Assembly (NCBI RefSeq): GCF_005404945.1
Contig: NZ_BJDG01000005.1
Coordinates: 81,863 to 145,862 of the forward strand
Source of the DNA: Lactiplantibacillus pingfangensis
GTDB lineage: Bacteria > Bacillota > Bacilli > Lactobacillales > Lactobacillaceae
Direction: 5' to 3'
Length of the DNA: 64,000 nucleotides
Positions within the stretch are counted from its first letter, which is position 1; every line of letters starts with the position of its first letter. The translations under genes were made by a program, and so were the position numbers. The notes beneath the pieces are model-generated. The model ran no database searches and was not told where the DNA came from. It was given only the letters and a program-made list of their open reading frames with translations. Of the stretch, positions 36,495 to 45,391 are shown piece after piece.

Positions 36495-37010
36495 TTATTT
36501 ACTCGTCGCTTCAAAGCCATTTTTGGCCAGTAACGGCATGACATCGACCCGTTTGTCCGTGGGCACTTTTTGTGCAAAAATTGCTAATCCAGCCGCTTGC
36601 AGTTGATACAGTGCCGCGGCCTCGCTTGGCCCAACAGCAATCGCATTCGTGACCATCACCATGCCAGCTGAATAGGCCAAACTACCAATATCAATTCCGG
36701 TTGCCTTGAAGTCTAAGCCCCCCGCCACTAAACGCGCCATATTCTGTGGTGTATCAGTGAGGATTAACGGCTTAACCCCATCAAACAACGGTTCATGATA
36801 AATCTGGATCATTTTATCGACAGTAATGACGTTCGCCTTAACACCCGGTGGCGCCGCCTGAACAATTAGCATTTTACGGAGTTCATCCTGTGCCACACTA
36901 TCAGAAACGACTAAAATTCGGTTTGGCGCCACTGTCTTCGTCCAAACCGTGGCCACCTGACCATGTAATAGGCGACTATCAATCCGTGCTAACCGGATCA
37001 TCATCGTCAT
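36495..37010 (-). CDS. Orphan mannose-family PTS EIIB component
   Basis: A 171 aa stand-alone EIIB of the mannose class. The phosphorylated His16 lies in [20 protein letters not shown], and the family block VVSDSVAQDELRKMLIVQAAPPGVKANV follows. It starts within the stop of the EIIA gene (4-base overlap) and ends in a terminator. No EIIC or EIID accompanies this pair; they follow manR. A signalling role towards ManR, or cross-talk with the full PTS at 41134-43883, is inference. Confidence 0.9.
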   Translation of the reverse strand: MTMMIRLARIDSRLLHGQVATVWTKTVAPNRILVVSDSVAQDELRKMLIVQAAPPGVKANVITVDKMIQIYHEPLFDGVKPLILTDTPQNMARLVAGGLDFKATGIDIGSLAYSAGMVMVTNAIAVGPSEAAALYQLQAAGLAIFAQKVPTDKRVDVMPLLAKNGFEATSK

Positions 37011-37426
37011 AACAAGTCATCTTCCCCGCCATCTTGCAATAATTCCAAATGCTTGATACCGATTTTCCCAGTTTCTTCCAAATGTGCAATGACCTCGTCG
37101 ATTGGCTTATCCCGAACCGTATAGGCTTCAATCAACATTGGCAAATTAAGTCCCGTGATCAACCCCATCCGATCGGTATGTTCCGCAACGATGCGGCTAG
37201 CCGCATTAAACGGTGACCCGCCCCATAAATCAACCAAAAATAGCACTTGGTCTTCAGGATCAAAGGTGGCAATCGCAGCATCCAGCTTTTTAGCTAAATC
37301 TTCTGGTTCCTCATCCAAATTGAATGTGACCGTTTGAACCTTTTCTTGTTGTCCAAAAATCATATAAGATGAATTGACCACCCCGTTGGCAAATTCACCA
37401 TGACTCACAACGACAAACGCTAACAT
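37007..37426 (-). CDS. Orphan mannose-family PTS EIIA component
   Basis: A 139 aa stand-alone EIIA with phospho-His9 in FVVVSHGEFANGVVNSSYMIFGQQEKVQTV and the family block [19 protein letters not shown]. The start is ATG 37426 (MLAFVVV); a GGAGG lies just before it, so the 20-residue longer frame is unlikely. It lies 78 bases behind manR and overlaps the EIIB gene, forming manR-EIIA-EIIB. Confidence 0.9.
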   Translation of the reverse strand: MLAFVVVSHGEFANGVVNSSYMIFGQQEKVQTVTFNLDEEPEDLAKKLDAAIATFDPEDQVLFLVDLWGGSPFNAASRIVAEHTDRMGLITGLNLPMLIEAYTVRDKPIDEVIAHLEETGKIGIKHLELLQDGGEDDLL

Positions 37427-37504
37427 CTTAAAATAGCCTCCTTTTTTCTCTAAACATTTCCTCATTAGGATACATGCAAGAAACATGCCAAGTAGTGTAT
37501 CACT

Positions 37505-40354
37505 TTAAGCCAATTTTGCTTGATGCGTTTCGAGTGATTGCACAATATAATAATTTTCGGCTTCCGAGAACGTTAATTGCAATTGATCCGTTAATTGTTG
37601 ATTGGCTTGCTGAACGATTGGGTACCATTTGGAAGTCGTCATCGTTGGCAATTCTTCCTCGGGCGCCGTAATCTGATCCTTGATGGCAGTTCGTTCCAAC
37701 GCGCCAGCGAGATGCATAATTAAATCAATACGAAAGGCATTCGACATTGGCGATTCCAAGCTCTGATTAATCACTTCACTGTATTGCCACAAAATAGTGG
37801 TCAACTTACGTGGGTTTAAAAAGGTGAAATAGTCACCCAAATACTTTTCACATAGCTCCGGCGTGAGTTCTTGGGTATCTGCTAGTTTACTTTGTGGGGC
37901 ATTCAAGCCCATCGCCAATTGATCGATGAACTTTTCACCACCGCCTTGCAATAACTCTTCTAACGAAATGAACGGTACATCCAGCTTAGGCTTAACAATG
38001 CCGGTTGCCGCAATGATCTGGTAGCTGCGACTAATTTGGTCCAAACGCGTTGCCATATCAACGACCGAAATTGGAAAGACCGTAATCCCTTCAATAAAGT
38101 TTTGCGCCAACAGACTGTCAAGAATCGTTTTAATCCGTTCCGCCGTCCCCACACCGGTTGCACAAATGGCAATGATTGCCCGATGATTACCATCCGGTTG
38201 CGTGGTTGCGGCCGGTTCAGCCGGTACCTCAGTTTGTTCCGTTGGTAAATTGCGTGAAATCCGCGAATAACCTTTGAAACCCACTAACTCACGGAAAATC
38301 GTTTCCAAGTCGCTATCAATTAATCCTGACTTACGAACCGCTTCCAAAACAACCGGCGTCGTCACCATATCAATGGTCCGAATCGCAATGCCAGTTTCCT
38401 TTTGGATGCGCTTGCCAAATGTGGTCAATGAGCCCATGTCGACTAGCATCAAAACGCCGTTACCCGCATCCAATTTCTGAATCTGAGCTTTAACATGCCC
38501 ATAAGCCACTTCTGGATCCATATCAAGTGGCATGTCAAAGGCATCCGCATCATAATCGTCCAACAATTGACCAACGACTTGTGTCATTGACGACGCCGTG
38601 CTCATCCCATGGGCTGCAACAAACACGCCCACTTTGCCATCCAATTGCATTGACTTCAATGAAATTAATAAAATCGCTAAATAATAAACTTCTGATTGTG
38701 GAATTGGCAAGTGATACCGTTCGTCCAAACCTTGCTTCAAGACTTGAGCTGCCTTGATTTCAGCGGGATATTCTTTGACCATCGCCAACATATCCGCACT
38801 CATCTGCCGCATTGGCTTACCCGCCTGAATCCGCTTGATAAACGAACTAATATGCAAACTCACGGCATAAATAAAATTATCTTTAAAGTTGTAACCGAGT
38901 AGTTCTTGAATCGTCGCCTGTGCGGTCTTCGTAAAGTCAATCACATCTTGATCCACGATCTCTGCAAGCTTGTTTTCCGGGGAGACATTCATCTGAGTCT
39001 GTTTATAAAATGACTTCAAGTGTAAATTAATATCCGTCGTAATGAACCGATTGATATGTTCTTTATCCAAACCTTCCCGTCGTAGTAAGGACGCCTTATC
39101 GCCAATAATTTCATACAAATTATAAGGTAATTCATAATTATCATTCTTGTTGCGCAACGGGGTTGGCCCATCGTTAGGCTTCACAATCAGAACAGGGTCC
39201 AATAATTCGGAAATTGCCCCAAGTTCATGTCGATTAGACGCCACCGTCATCAGACCACTCCGAATGTTCTGTGGTAAATCATCCATCGTGATATTAATTT
39301 CAGTATCATTTTCAATACTGTTCACGAAACCTTGCGCACAGACTAACTGAATATTAGACTTCAATTGCCCAACATTCCCATAAGTGACCGAACCTAATAA
39401 CGCTTGCACCACGTCTTCGGTGAGCCGAATCTGCTTGTTGATCCGTGCCGCTTCTAAGGACAACAATGCTTTAAGCAATGCCAAGCGTTCCTTTGCCGAA
39501 CGTTGATTAAATGCCGGTAACTGAATCGTGATGGGAATTCGACGCACGAAAGTTTGTAACAGTGAGCTCTTTGGATCTTCAGTCGTTGCACAAACTAACC
39601 GCACATTCGCATGGTGATTCTTAGCCGTCTCGCCCAGCCGTGAATATGTCCCATGATCCATGAAATAGAAAATCATTTCCTGGCCCTCTGGTGGCAGCCG
39701 GTGGACTTCATCCAGAAAGAGCATGCCGCCATCAGCTTCTTGAATCAACCCATCTTTATCTTCATTGGCGCCGGTAAATGATCCCTTGATATACCCGAAT
39801 AAATGTGACATTAATAGTTCGGGGTTATGCGCGTAGTCCGCACAGTTAAACGTGATCAGCCCTTGTGGATTGGTCAGAACACCTTGGGTTTCAGCGAATT
39901 CATACATGGTATTGGCAAAATAAGTTTTCCCGGAACCCGTCGGTCCAATCACTAGCGTATTCAAGCCGCGTGGTGGGTATAAAATGGCGGCTTTCGCCTG
40001 TTCAACTTGATTTTGTAAACTCTCATGGGTTCCAATCATGCTCTCAAAAATATCAGTTGCCCCAACTTTAGGTGCCATCGTCGTTGTGGCGGTGCTTTTT
40101 TGCTTTGGTCGTGCTGGTCGCGCCTGGGCGGGTGTTGCCGGACTCGTCGCGGCTAATTCTGGTTGTGTGTATCGCACTGGTCGCCCAGTTAGTTTGGTCA
40201 GCTGTCCGTCACGGACTAACGCATTGAGTTCCTTACTAACATTCGAGCGCGCCAAGGCGAGTGCTTGCGCAACCATTTCCGTTGTGAGTCCCGTGGCATC
40301 ACAATGATGGCGAACAAACTCAAATATTCGTGCTTTTCTTGTCAACCGTGCCAC
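37505..40354 (-). CDS. manR: Sigma-54-dependent PTS regulator ManR/LevR
   Basis: A 949 aa activator. In order: an N-terminal winged helix (~1-70), an AAA+ domain (~105-340) with Walker A GPTGSGKT, the sigma-54 contact motif as GSFTGA (usually GAFTGA) and Walker B GGMLFLDEVHR, then PRD1 (~440-560). Next come an EIIA-Man-like domain with VFVAAHGMSTASS (~575-700), an EIIB-Gat-like domain with ICATGVGTAERI (~745-830) and PRD2 (~850-949). It reads PTS phosphorylation state and should drive the -24/-12 promoter at 44004. Its own upstream region carries GTGTATCAATACAC, also found before the PTS operon. Confidence 0.95.
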   Translation of the reverse strand: MARLTRKARIFEFVRHHCDATGLTTEMVAQALALARSNVSKELNALVRDGQLTKLTGRPVRYTQPELAATSPATPAQARPARPKQKSTATTTMAPKVGATDIFESMIGTHESLQNQVEQAKAAILYPPRGLNTLVIGPTGSGKTYFANTMYEFAETQGVLTNPQGLITFNCADYAHNPELLMSHLFGYIKGSFTGANEDKDGLIQEADGGMLFLDEVHRLPPEGQEMIFYFMDHGTYSRLGETAKNHHANVRLVCATTEDPKSSLLQTFVRRIPITIQLPAFNQRSAKERLALLKALLSLEAARINKQIRLTEDVVQALLGSVTYGNVGQLKSNIQLVCAQGFVNSIENDTEINITMDDLPQNIRSGLMTVASNRHELGAISELLDPVLIVKPNDGPTPLRNKNDNYELPYNLYEIIGDKASLLRREGLDKEHINRFITTDINLHLKSFYKQTQMNVSPENKLAEIVDQDVIDFTKTAQATIQELLGYNFKDNFIYAVSLHISSFIKRIQAGKPMRQMSADMLAMVKEYPAEIKAAQVLKQGLDERYHLPIPQSEVYYLAILLISLKSMQLDGKVGVFVAAHGMSTASSMTQVVGQLLDDYDADAFDMPLDMDPEVAYGHVKAQIQKLDAGNGVLMLVDMGSLTTFGKRIQKETGIAIRTIDMVTTPVVLEAVRKSGLIDSDLETIFRELVGFKGYSRISRNLPTEQTEVPAEPAATTQPDGNHRAIIAICATGVGTAERIKTILDSLLAQNFIEGITVFPISVVDMATRLDQISRSYQIIAATGIVKPKLDVPFISLEELLQGGGEKFIDQLAMGLNAPQSKLADTQELTPELCEKYLGDYFTFLNPRKLTTILWQYSEVINQSLESPMSNAFRIDLIMHLAGALERTAIKDQITAPEEELPTMTTSKWYPIVQQANQQLTDQLQLTFSEAENYYIVQSLETHQAKLA

Positions 40355-40417
40355 TCCTTTGGAATTACAGTCCTTACGTCTAGTAAACGCTTAATTATGT
40401 CTAATCTTAACACACAA

Positions 40418-40431
40418 GTGTATCAATACAC
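40418..40431. promoter_or_regulatory. Dyad upstream of manR
   Basis: GTGTATCAATACAC is a perfect inverted repeat 64 bases before manR. Its half GTGTATCAA also occurs (in both orientations) upstream of the sigma-54 promoter of the mannose PTS, so it may be a shared ManR or other regulator site. Confidence 0.45.
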
Positions 40432-40556
40432 TACGGATATTCTTGGCTGGTTAATGGCTACTGTCATCTGGGCATGCCGGTTGTGATGAGCTAATTGGCC
40501 GCGACTCACTTTGCTGATCTGAGTCACTGTATTGGGTTAGTGTTTCAAGGCATGCA

Positions 40557-40583
40557 AAAAGGCGACCACAACTGATCGCCTTT
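40557..40583 (-). terminator. Terminator after DUF956 gene
   Basis: AAAAGGCGA, a ten-base loop and TCGCCTTTT are followed by T on the minus strand, just past the DUF956 stop. Confidence 0.85.
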
Positions 40584-40598
40584 TCATTGAAATTAAGC

Positions 40599-40982
40599 TT
40601 ATTTCAAATAACTACTCTGATTTTTGCCTTTGAAGGCGCGCTTCAAAACATCGAAGAACGTCAACGACCGCACAATATGGTCTGGTTTGATGTATTTCCG
40701 AACTTCTCGCAAAACTTTCCGTGGCTGTTTAGAAGAGAAGGTATAAGTCCCATTCTTCTTCGTCCGGAACCCATAGCGTGGAATCCAGCGGCCTTTGAAC
40801 ATGACCGAAACAATGACCACATCAACTTCCTTCCAAGGAATCTGAATGTAGTTTTTAGCATTGCGATTATCGTAAAATTCAAAACCATGATCACCAATCA
40901 TGATTTTGCCGTAATCCGTTAGGCCTAAATGCGAGTTGCCGTCAACAACCATATCAACCTTGGTATTAAGCGATTGAACCAT
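40599..40982 (-). CDS. DUF956 family protein (ManO-like)
   Basis: A 127 aa cytoplasmic protein, often found as the last gene of mannose PTS operons in lactic acid bacteria. Recognised by VDMVVDGNSHLGLTDYGKIMIGDHGFEFYDN and FKGRWIPRYGFRTKKNGTYTF. The biochemical role is not established. It lies 151 bases behind EIID with a terminator in between, so it is probably expressed at a lower level than the transporter. Confidence 0.88.
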   Translation of the reverse strand: MVQSLNTKVDMVVDGNSHLGLTDYGKIMIGDHGFEFYDNRNAKNYIQIPWKEVDVVIVSVMFKGRWIPRYGFRTKKNGTYTFSSKQPRKVLREVRKYIKPDHIVRSLTFFDVLKRAFKGKNQSSYLK

Positions 40983-41059
40983 TTAAATGTCTCCATTTCT
41001 TTCTCTTGATAACACCGATTATACGGCGCCGACGCTTTTTTCGCAAAGCCTCGTTTTTA

Positions 41060-41097
41060 ACAAAAAGAGATGAACTCAGATGAGTCCATCTCTTAAG
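41060..41097 (-). terminator. Terminator after mannose EIID
   Basis: AAGAGATGGACTCA and TGAGTTCATCTCTT form a stem followed by TTTTT on the minus strand, between the EIID and DUF956 genes. Confidence 0.8.
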
Positions 41098-41133
41098 ACC
41101 TAAGTCAAAGACTCAGATTGAATCAAATCATCT

Positions 41134-42048
41134 CTACATAACACCGATAACGTGCATGATAACACCAAAGGCGAATAAGCCGAAGATGATCCAGATTGGT
41201 GAAACTTTCTTCTTCAATAACCACATGCAAAGGAAAGTAATGCATAAGGCAGCTAAACCTGGAATTAATTGATTCAAGTTATCTTGCAAGGTCGTAACCT
41301 TGTACTTGTCCAATGATAAACCAGCTTTTTGTTCAACTAAAGCTTCCTTGACACCTTTGGCACCAGCTGGAAGACTGTTCCAGTCGATGTAAGCACCTTT
41401 AGCTTGCTTGATTGATGAAACTTTAACCGGACTGAAGTCAACGTTAACCCAACGTTCGATCAAGGCTGGTAAGATGAACATCCCTAAGATTGAAGCACCC
41501 TTAGTAATGTCTTGTAAGATACCACCTGATAAGTCATCGGTAATCGCAGAACCAGCTTTGTAGCCAAGTTCTTGAGTATACCACATGAAGGCCATCCGAA
41601 TAACGTTCCAAACAACGAAGTACAAGATAGGACCCATGATACTGCCACCCATAGCTAATGAAGCAGCTAAGGCACCAATAATTGGCTTAGCCGTGAACCA
41701 GAACACTGGATCACCAACACCGGCCAAAGGACCCATCATCCCAACTTTAACCCCTTGAATGGTAACGTCGTCAATGGGAGCCCCATTTGAACGTTCTTCT
41801 TCAAGTGCCATGGTAACACCAATAATTGGTGAAGCCACGTAAGGATGAGTGTTAAAGAATTCCATGTGACGCTTTAAAGCAGCGGCACGATCTTCTTTAG
41901 TCGTATATAACTTTTTCAAAGCTGGGATTAATGAGTAAGCCCAACCACCGTTTTGCATCCGTTCATAGTTCCAAGAACCTTGGAGGAACGTTGAACGCCA
42001 CCAAACATGAATACGATCTGATTTGCTTAATTTAATTTGATCAGCCAT
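41134..42048 (-). CDS. manN: Mannose-specific PTS EIID component
   Basis: A 304 aa membrane component of the mannose/glucose PTS. With EIIC it forms the sugar channel. Typical blocks are RSTFLQGSWNYERMQNGGWAYSLIPAL, FNTHPYVASPIIGVTMALEEE and KVGMMGPLAGVGDPVFWFTAKPIIGALAASLA, with hydrophobic segments at the C terminus. It starts at ATG 42048 behind AAGGAGG, 18 bases after EIIC. Confidence 0.95.
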   Translation of the reverse strand: MADQIKLSKSDRIHVWWRSTFLQGSWNYERMQNGGWAYSLIPALKKLYTTKEDRAAALKRHMEFFNTHPYVASPIIGVTMALEEERSNGAPIDDVTIQGVKVGMMGPLAGVGDPVFWFTAKPIIGALAASLAMGGSIMGPILYFVVWNVIRMAFMWYTQELGYKAGSAITDDLSGGILQDITKGASILGMFILPALIERWVNVDFSPVKVSSIKQAKGAYIDWNSLPAGAKGVKEALVEQKAGLSLDKYKVTTLQDNLNQLIPGLAALCITFLCMWLLKKKVSPIWIIFGLFAFGVIMHVIGVM

Positions 42049-42066
42049 TTTAGTTTTCCTCCTTCG

Positions 42067-42873
42067 CTAATACTTGTCGATGATATCGCCGACAGGGTCA
42101 CCGGTACCAGAACCGCCACCATTACCAGAACCACCCATTTTAGAAAGGTTCAAGTAGATGAGGGCCATAGCAACACCGATACCACCTAAAGCGATCAGCG
42201 TCAATTCAGAAATCGCAGCTAAGACGAAACCTAAAACGAAGAATGGCCATACTTCACGAGTAGCCATCATGTTAATAACCATGGCATACCCAACGGCAAC
42301 GACCATCCCACCACCGATTGACAAACCATCTGTCAACCAAGTAGGCATTGCGTTCAACATTGCTTTAACGGGACCAGCACCAACTGCTAAGATCAATGCA
42401 GCTGGAATAGCGATACGTAAGCCTTGCATTGCAATGGCAATCATTTGCCACATGTCAATTTTAGCAAAGCTACCTTCTTCAGCGGCACGGTCCATGATGT
42501 GGACAATAACCGTTGCTAAAGTACGAGCAAGGATGGTTAATAATAACCCAGCAACAGCCAAAGGTACGGCGATGGCAATGGCAGATGCCACTCCGGCACG
42601 GCCTTGGCCACCAAGTACTAAAATAATTGCAGATGCAATAGCTGCTAATGCGGCATCAGGGGCAACAGCGGCACCAACGTTTGACCAGCCTAAGGCGATC
42701 ATTTGAAGACTACCACCTAAAATAATACATGGGACTAATTGTCCGGTAACTAAGCCGATTAATGCGCAGGCTACAACTGGCTGATGGAAATGGAATTCAT
42801 CCAAAATACCTTCCATACCAGCTAAAAATGCGACTAATACGACTAAAATCATTTGAATCGCGTTCAAATTCAT
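42067..42873 (-). CDS. manM: Mannose-specific PTS EIIC component
   Basis: A 268 aa polytopic EIIC. The N-terminal LVAFLAGMEGILDEFHFHQPVVACALIGLVTGQ and the block GGSLQMIALGWSNVGAAVAPDAALAAIASAIILVLGG are family hallmarks. It ends in a Gly/Ser-rich tail (GGSGNGGGSGTGDP). In lactic acid bacteria the EIIC/EIID pair of this class is also the receptor for class IIa bacteriocins. It lies second in IIAB-IIC-IID. Confidence 0.95.
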   Translation of the reverse strand: MNLNAIQMILVVLVAFLAGMEGILDEFHFHQPVVACALIGLVTGQLVPCIILGGSLQMIALGWSNVGAAVAPDAALAAIASAIILVLGGQGRAGVASAIAIAVPLAVAGLLLTILARTLATVIVHIMDRAAEEGSFAKIDMWQMIAIAMQGLRIAIPAALILAVGAGPVKAMLNAMPTWLTDGLSIGGGMVVAVGYAMVINMMATREVWPFFVLGFVLAAISELTLIALGGIGVAMALIYLNLSKMGGSGNGGGSGTGDPVGDIIDKY

Positions 42874-42905
42874 GATTTAATCCTCCATTTTTCTCCGATA
42901 GTTAA

Positions 42906-43883
42906 TTAACTATTCGCTTGTTCTTTCAGCATCTTTTCAGCTTTATCCATGATGTGATCGAGATTATCCTGACCATCAGTTGGAACTTTACGAACATCCA
43001 TCTTGATGCCCATCTTTTCCAATTCATGATAAGTGTCAATATCATCTTGGTTAAACGCCAAAACTTTGTTTGGTTGAACTTTACCAACAGAATGCGCCAT
43101 GGAACCAATGTTTAAGGTATCCAACGGCACGCCACCCTTGATTGCTTTCAAAGCATCTTGTGGGGTTTCGAATAATAGCAAAGCCTTTTGACCACCGAAG
43201 TGTTTGTCATCTTTAGCTAACTTGATCATTTGATCAATTGGCACCACATGGGCTTTAACACCATTTGGCGCAGCTTGGATGATCATTTGAGTCCGCAAGT
43301 TGTCTTTGGCAACGTTATCTGAAACCACGATAATCCGAGTTGGGTTAACTGTTTTGCTCCAGGCAGTTGCAACTTGACCATGCAATAAACGTGAGTCGAT
43401 CCGAGCAAGAACATAATCGAACTTACCAGGACGACCAGCGTTGGCACTATTGTCAGCAGCCGCTTTAGGCGCTTCCTTAGGTGCTAATGCTTCAGGACGA
43501 ACCTTAACCCCATCCTTCGCCGTTTCAATAATATGAGTAGCGATTTCGTGAGCTGAGTCCATTGAAAGCCGTGATGCATAGGCTTCAATTAACATTGGTA
43601 GGTTCAAACCAGCAACGATCGCCCATTTGTCCTTATGTGCTTCAAACAAGCCGTTGACTTGGTTGAAAGGTGTGCCACCCCAAAGATCGACTAAGAACAA
43701 GACTTGGTCTTGATCGTCGAAAGAAGCAATGGCTTTTTCCAACTTAGCCTTAATGTCATCAGGGCCTTCGCTAGGCATCAACGTAACGGGTTGAACGTTT
43801 TCTTGTTCGCCGAAAATCATTGAACCAGATTGATAAATGCCTTTGGCAAATTCGCCATGACTAGCAATGATAATGCTTACCAT
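42906..43883 (-). CDS. manL: Mannose-specific PTS EIIAB component
   Basis: A 325 aa fused EIIA-EIIB. EIIA (~1-135) has phospho-His9 in [18 protein letters not shown] linker of Ala/Pro/Lys ([17 protein letters not shown], ~145-162) leads to EIIB (~165-325) with its His in [20 protein letters not shown]. The start is ATG 43883 behind AGGAGG; the 62-residue longer frame is not protein-like. It is first in the operon behind a sigma-54 promoter and a cre-like site. Confidence 0.96.
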   Translation of the reverse strand: MVSIIIASHGEFAKGIYQSGSMIFGEQENVQPVTLMPSEGPDDIKAKLEKAIASFDDQDQVLFLVDLWGGTPFNQVNGLFEAHKDKWAIVAGLNLPMLIEAYASRLSMDSAHEIATHIIETAKDGVKVRPEALAPKEAPKAAADNSANAGRPGKFDYVLARIDSRLLHGQVATAWSKTVNPTRIIVVSDNVAKDNLRTQMIIQAAPNGVKAHVVPIDQMIKLAKDDKHFGGQKALLLFETPQDALKAIKGGVPLDTLNIGSMAHSVGKVQPNKVLAFNQDDIDTYHELEKMGIKMDVRKVPTDGQDNLDHIMDKAEKMLKEQANS

Positions 43884-43968
43884 CTTTGTACCTCCTATTT
43901 TTTTGTTACAGTCATAGGAAATGAATAAATAAGTTCTAAATAGCCTGTAACCTAAGTTATTGTGATAC

Positions 43969-43982
43969 TGTAAGCGCAATCT
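43969..43982. promoter_or_regulatory. cre-like site in the mannose PTS leader
   Basis: TGTAAGCGCAATCT matches the CcpA consensus TGTAANCGNTNNCA at most positions. It lies about 10 bases downstream of the predicted start of transcription, where CcpA would act as a roadblock. Confidence 0.4.
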
Positions 43983-44003
43983 TTTAGCACTCACTAATAT
44001 ATA

Positions 44004-44019
44004 TGCAACTTCCGTGCCA
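44004..44019 (-). promoter_or_regulatory. Sigma-54 (-24/-12) promoter of the mannose PTS
   Basis: The minus strand reads TGGCACGGAAGTTGCA, a full match to TGGCACGNNNNTTGCW. Transcription would start near 43992, about 110 bases before the EIIAB gene. The activator is expected to be ManR. Confidence 0.93.
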
Positions 44020-44060
44020 AAATACACTAAATGCGAATTGCCGGTATTAGTGGCTTTAGA

Positions 44061-44110
44061 TTGATACACTAATTATGATACAGTGGTCACTATTCCATTT
44101 TGTGTATCAA
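44061..44110. promoter_or_regulatory. Candidate ManR upstream activating sites
   Basis: TTGATACAC (44061-44069) and its complement GTGTATCAA (44102-44110) lie 40-90 bases upstream of the -24/-12 promoter, with further ATACACTA motifs around them. This is the normal place for enhancer sites of a sigma-54 activator. Confidence 0.55.
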
Positions 44111-44173
44111 TTTAGTGTATTTTTAATACAATTTTACGAAACAGTTAGCTTTCTTAAAATTAATTTCCTAATC

Positions 44174-45019
44174 TTAATAACTAAGGGCTCGGAATTGATT
44201 GCCTTGCCAGGCAATATTAAAGGCCGCGTTTGATAAGTGGGTTGCTTGTCCGGTCCAAGGATCATTAAAGTAAATATTAGCGGCATCAAATCCCGTGACC
44301 GTTAAGGCATGGCTCGCAAAACCATCAATATTAGTGACCCACGCGACCACCGGGTGTCCCCGGGTAATCTGAGCTTTAAGTTGCGTCAAGCTAATCCCCG
44401 TTAAATCAACCGCTGTGCCGATATGCCGCTGAACGGTTGAGAGCAACCCACGGGGATAAACATAGAGACCATAGCCAAACTCTGAATAAGGGTCCCCGAC
44501 AAACCCTTGATTAGGATCATCACTACGTGGCATTTCATTAGCAAGTTGCAATTTATCTACCTTAGCGCCAGCATACTGTAACATCATGGTGACGGCGGTA
44601 ATTTCACAGCCAGTCGGTAACTCTGGCAACTGGCTAATCACTGGTACCTTAAGCTGTGTCCTAATCGGCTTTAAATAGCCTTGCCAAATCCAACCGCTTT
44701 GACCAGCAGCATTGGCAACATAATAATATAGAAGCTTTTGACCATGGCGCGTGATATATGCTTGCTCAGACCGTGTCCAAATCGTGTTTTGATGCCGGCT
44801 TAGATGTAAGTTGGTACGTAACCGGACGCGCTGTTGTGGCAAGACCGTAATATGATACCCTTTTCCCGTTTGACTGTTGGTGCGAAAAGTTTGTCGCTCA
44901 GTCGTTTGAATACCAGTAATTCGATCACTATTCGCCGCCTTGGCCGGAACGACTCGACTGAGTCCCAGGCCTAATAACAGGCTGAGTGCCCCGACTAATC
45001 CCCATCGTTTGTTACCCAT
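44174..45019 (-). CDS. Secreted C39-like peptidase-fold protein
   Basis: A 281 aa exported protein with a signal peptide (WGLVGALSLLLGLGLSRVVPAKA). An SH3-like region with tandem GYHI...RLRTNLHLSRHQNTIW and YYVANAAGQSGWIWQGYLKP follows, then a papain-like C39 domain. Catalytic residues are Cys in LPTGCEITAVTMMLQYAG, His in FASHALTVTGFD and Asp/Asn in YFNDPW. Unlike bacteriocin exporters it has no ABC part. It is similar to the YvpB type; the substrate is unknown and it may act on wall peptides. The start is ATG 45019 behind GAGGTGG. Confidence 0.85.
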   Translation of the reverse strand: MGNKRWGLVGALSLLLGLGLSRVVPAKAANSDRITGIQTTERQTFRTNSQTGKGYHITVLPQQRVRLRTNLHLSRHQNTIWTRSEQAYITRHGQKLLYYYVANAAGQSGWIWQGYLKPIRTQLKVPVISQLPELPTGCEITAVTMMLQYAGAKVDKLQLANEMPRSDDPNQGFVGDPYSEFGYGLYVYPRGLLSTVQRHIGTAVDLTGISLTQLKAQITRGHPVVAWVTNIDGFASHALTVTGFDAANIYFNDPWTGQATHLSNAAFNIAWQGNQFRALSY

Positions 45020-45196
45020 GCTAACCACCTCTTTAATTGTTAGTTTAGTGACAATTGAATCAGGTTAATTATAATGCTGGAATTTGTGGGGTATTAGTAA
45101 AGTGGCTTATAAATAATGTTATAAAACGGGCGTGCATGTTCTGAAATAACTATTATGTTGAAAATTAGTGTGTGCTGATATTGATAACAACACCAC

Positions 45197-45240
45197 AAAA
45201 AAGCACGACCAACGCTGATTAACAACGTTTGTCGTGCTTC
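45197..45240 (-). terminator. Terminator after tRNA-Leu
   Basis: AAGCACGAC, with an inner ACG/CGT pairing, and GTCGTGCTT are followed by TTTTTT on the minus strand. Confidence 0.85.
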
Positions 45241-45250
45241 AATAGTTTAG

Positions 45251-45335
45251 TGCGCCCAAGAAGATTCGAACTTCCATGAGGTATACCCTCACAAGATCCT
45301 TAATCTTGCGCGTCTGCCAATTCCGCCATGGGCGC
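45251..45335 (-). tRNA. tRNA-Leu (TAA)
   Basis: An 85-base class II tRNA: acceptor GCGCCCA/TGGGCGC, anticodon stem CAAGA/TCTTG with loop TTAAGGA (anticodon TAA), long variable arm TGAGGGTATACCTCA and T-loop GTTCGAATC. CCA is not encoded. Confidence 0.97.
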
Positions 45336-45391
45336 ATCAATAACTCACAAAAACCATTTTAACAAAATGTTGTGAGTCTGACAAGCTTTAA

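Noticed and set aside
40388..40402. Possible cre site AGTAAACGCTTAAT before manR
   Set aside because: It differs from the CcpA consensus at three positions including both ends; too weak to list.
42158..42706. 182-codon frame on the plus strand opposite mannose EIIC
   Set aside because: Shadow of a hydrophobic, Ala-rich gene; no start signal and the minus-strand gene is certain.
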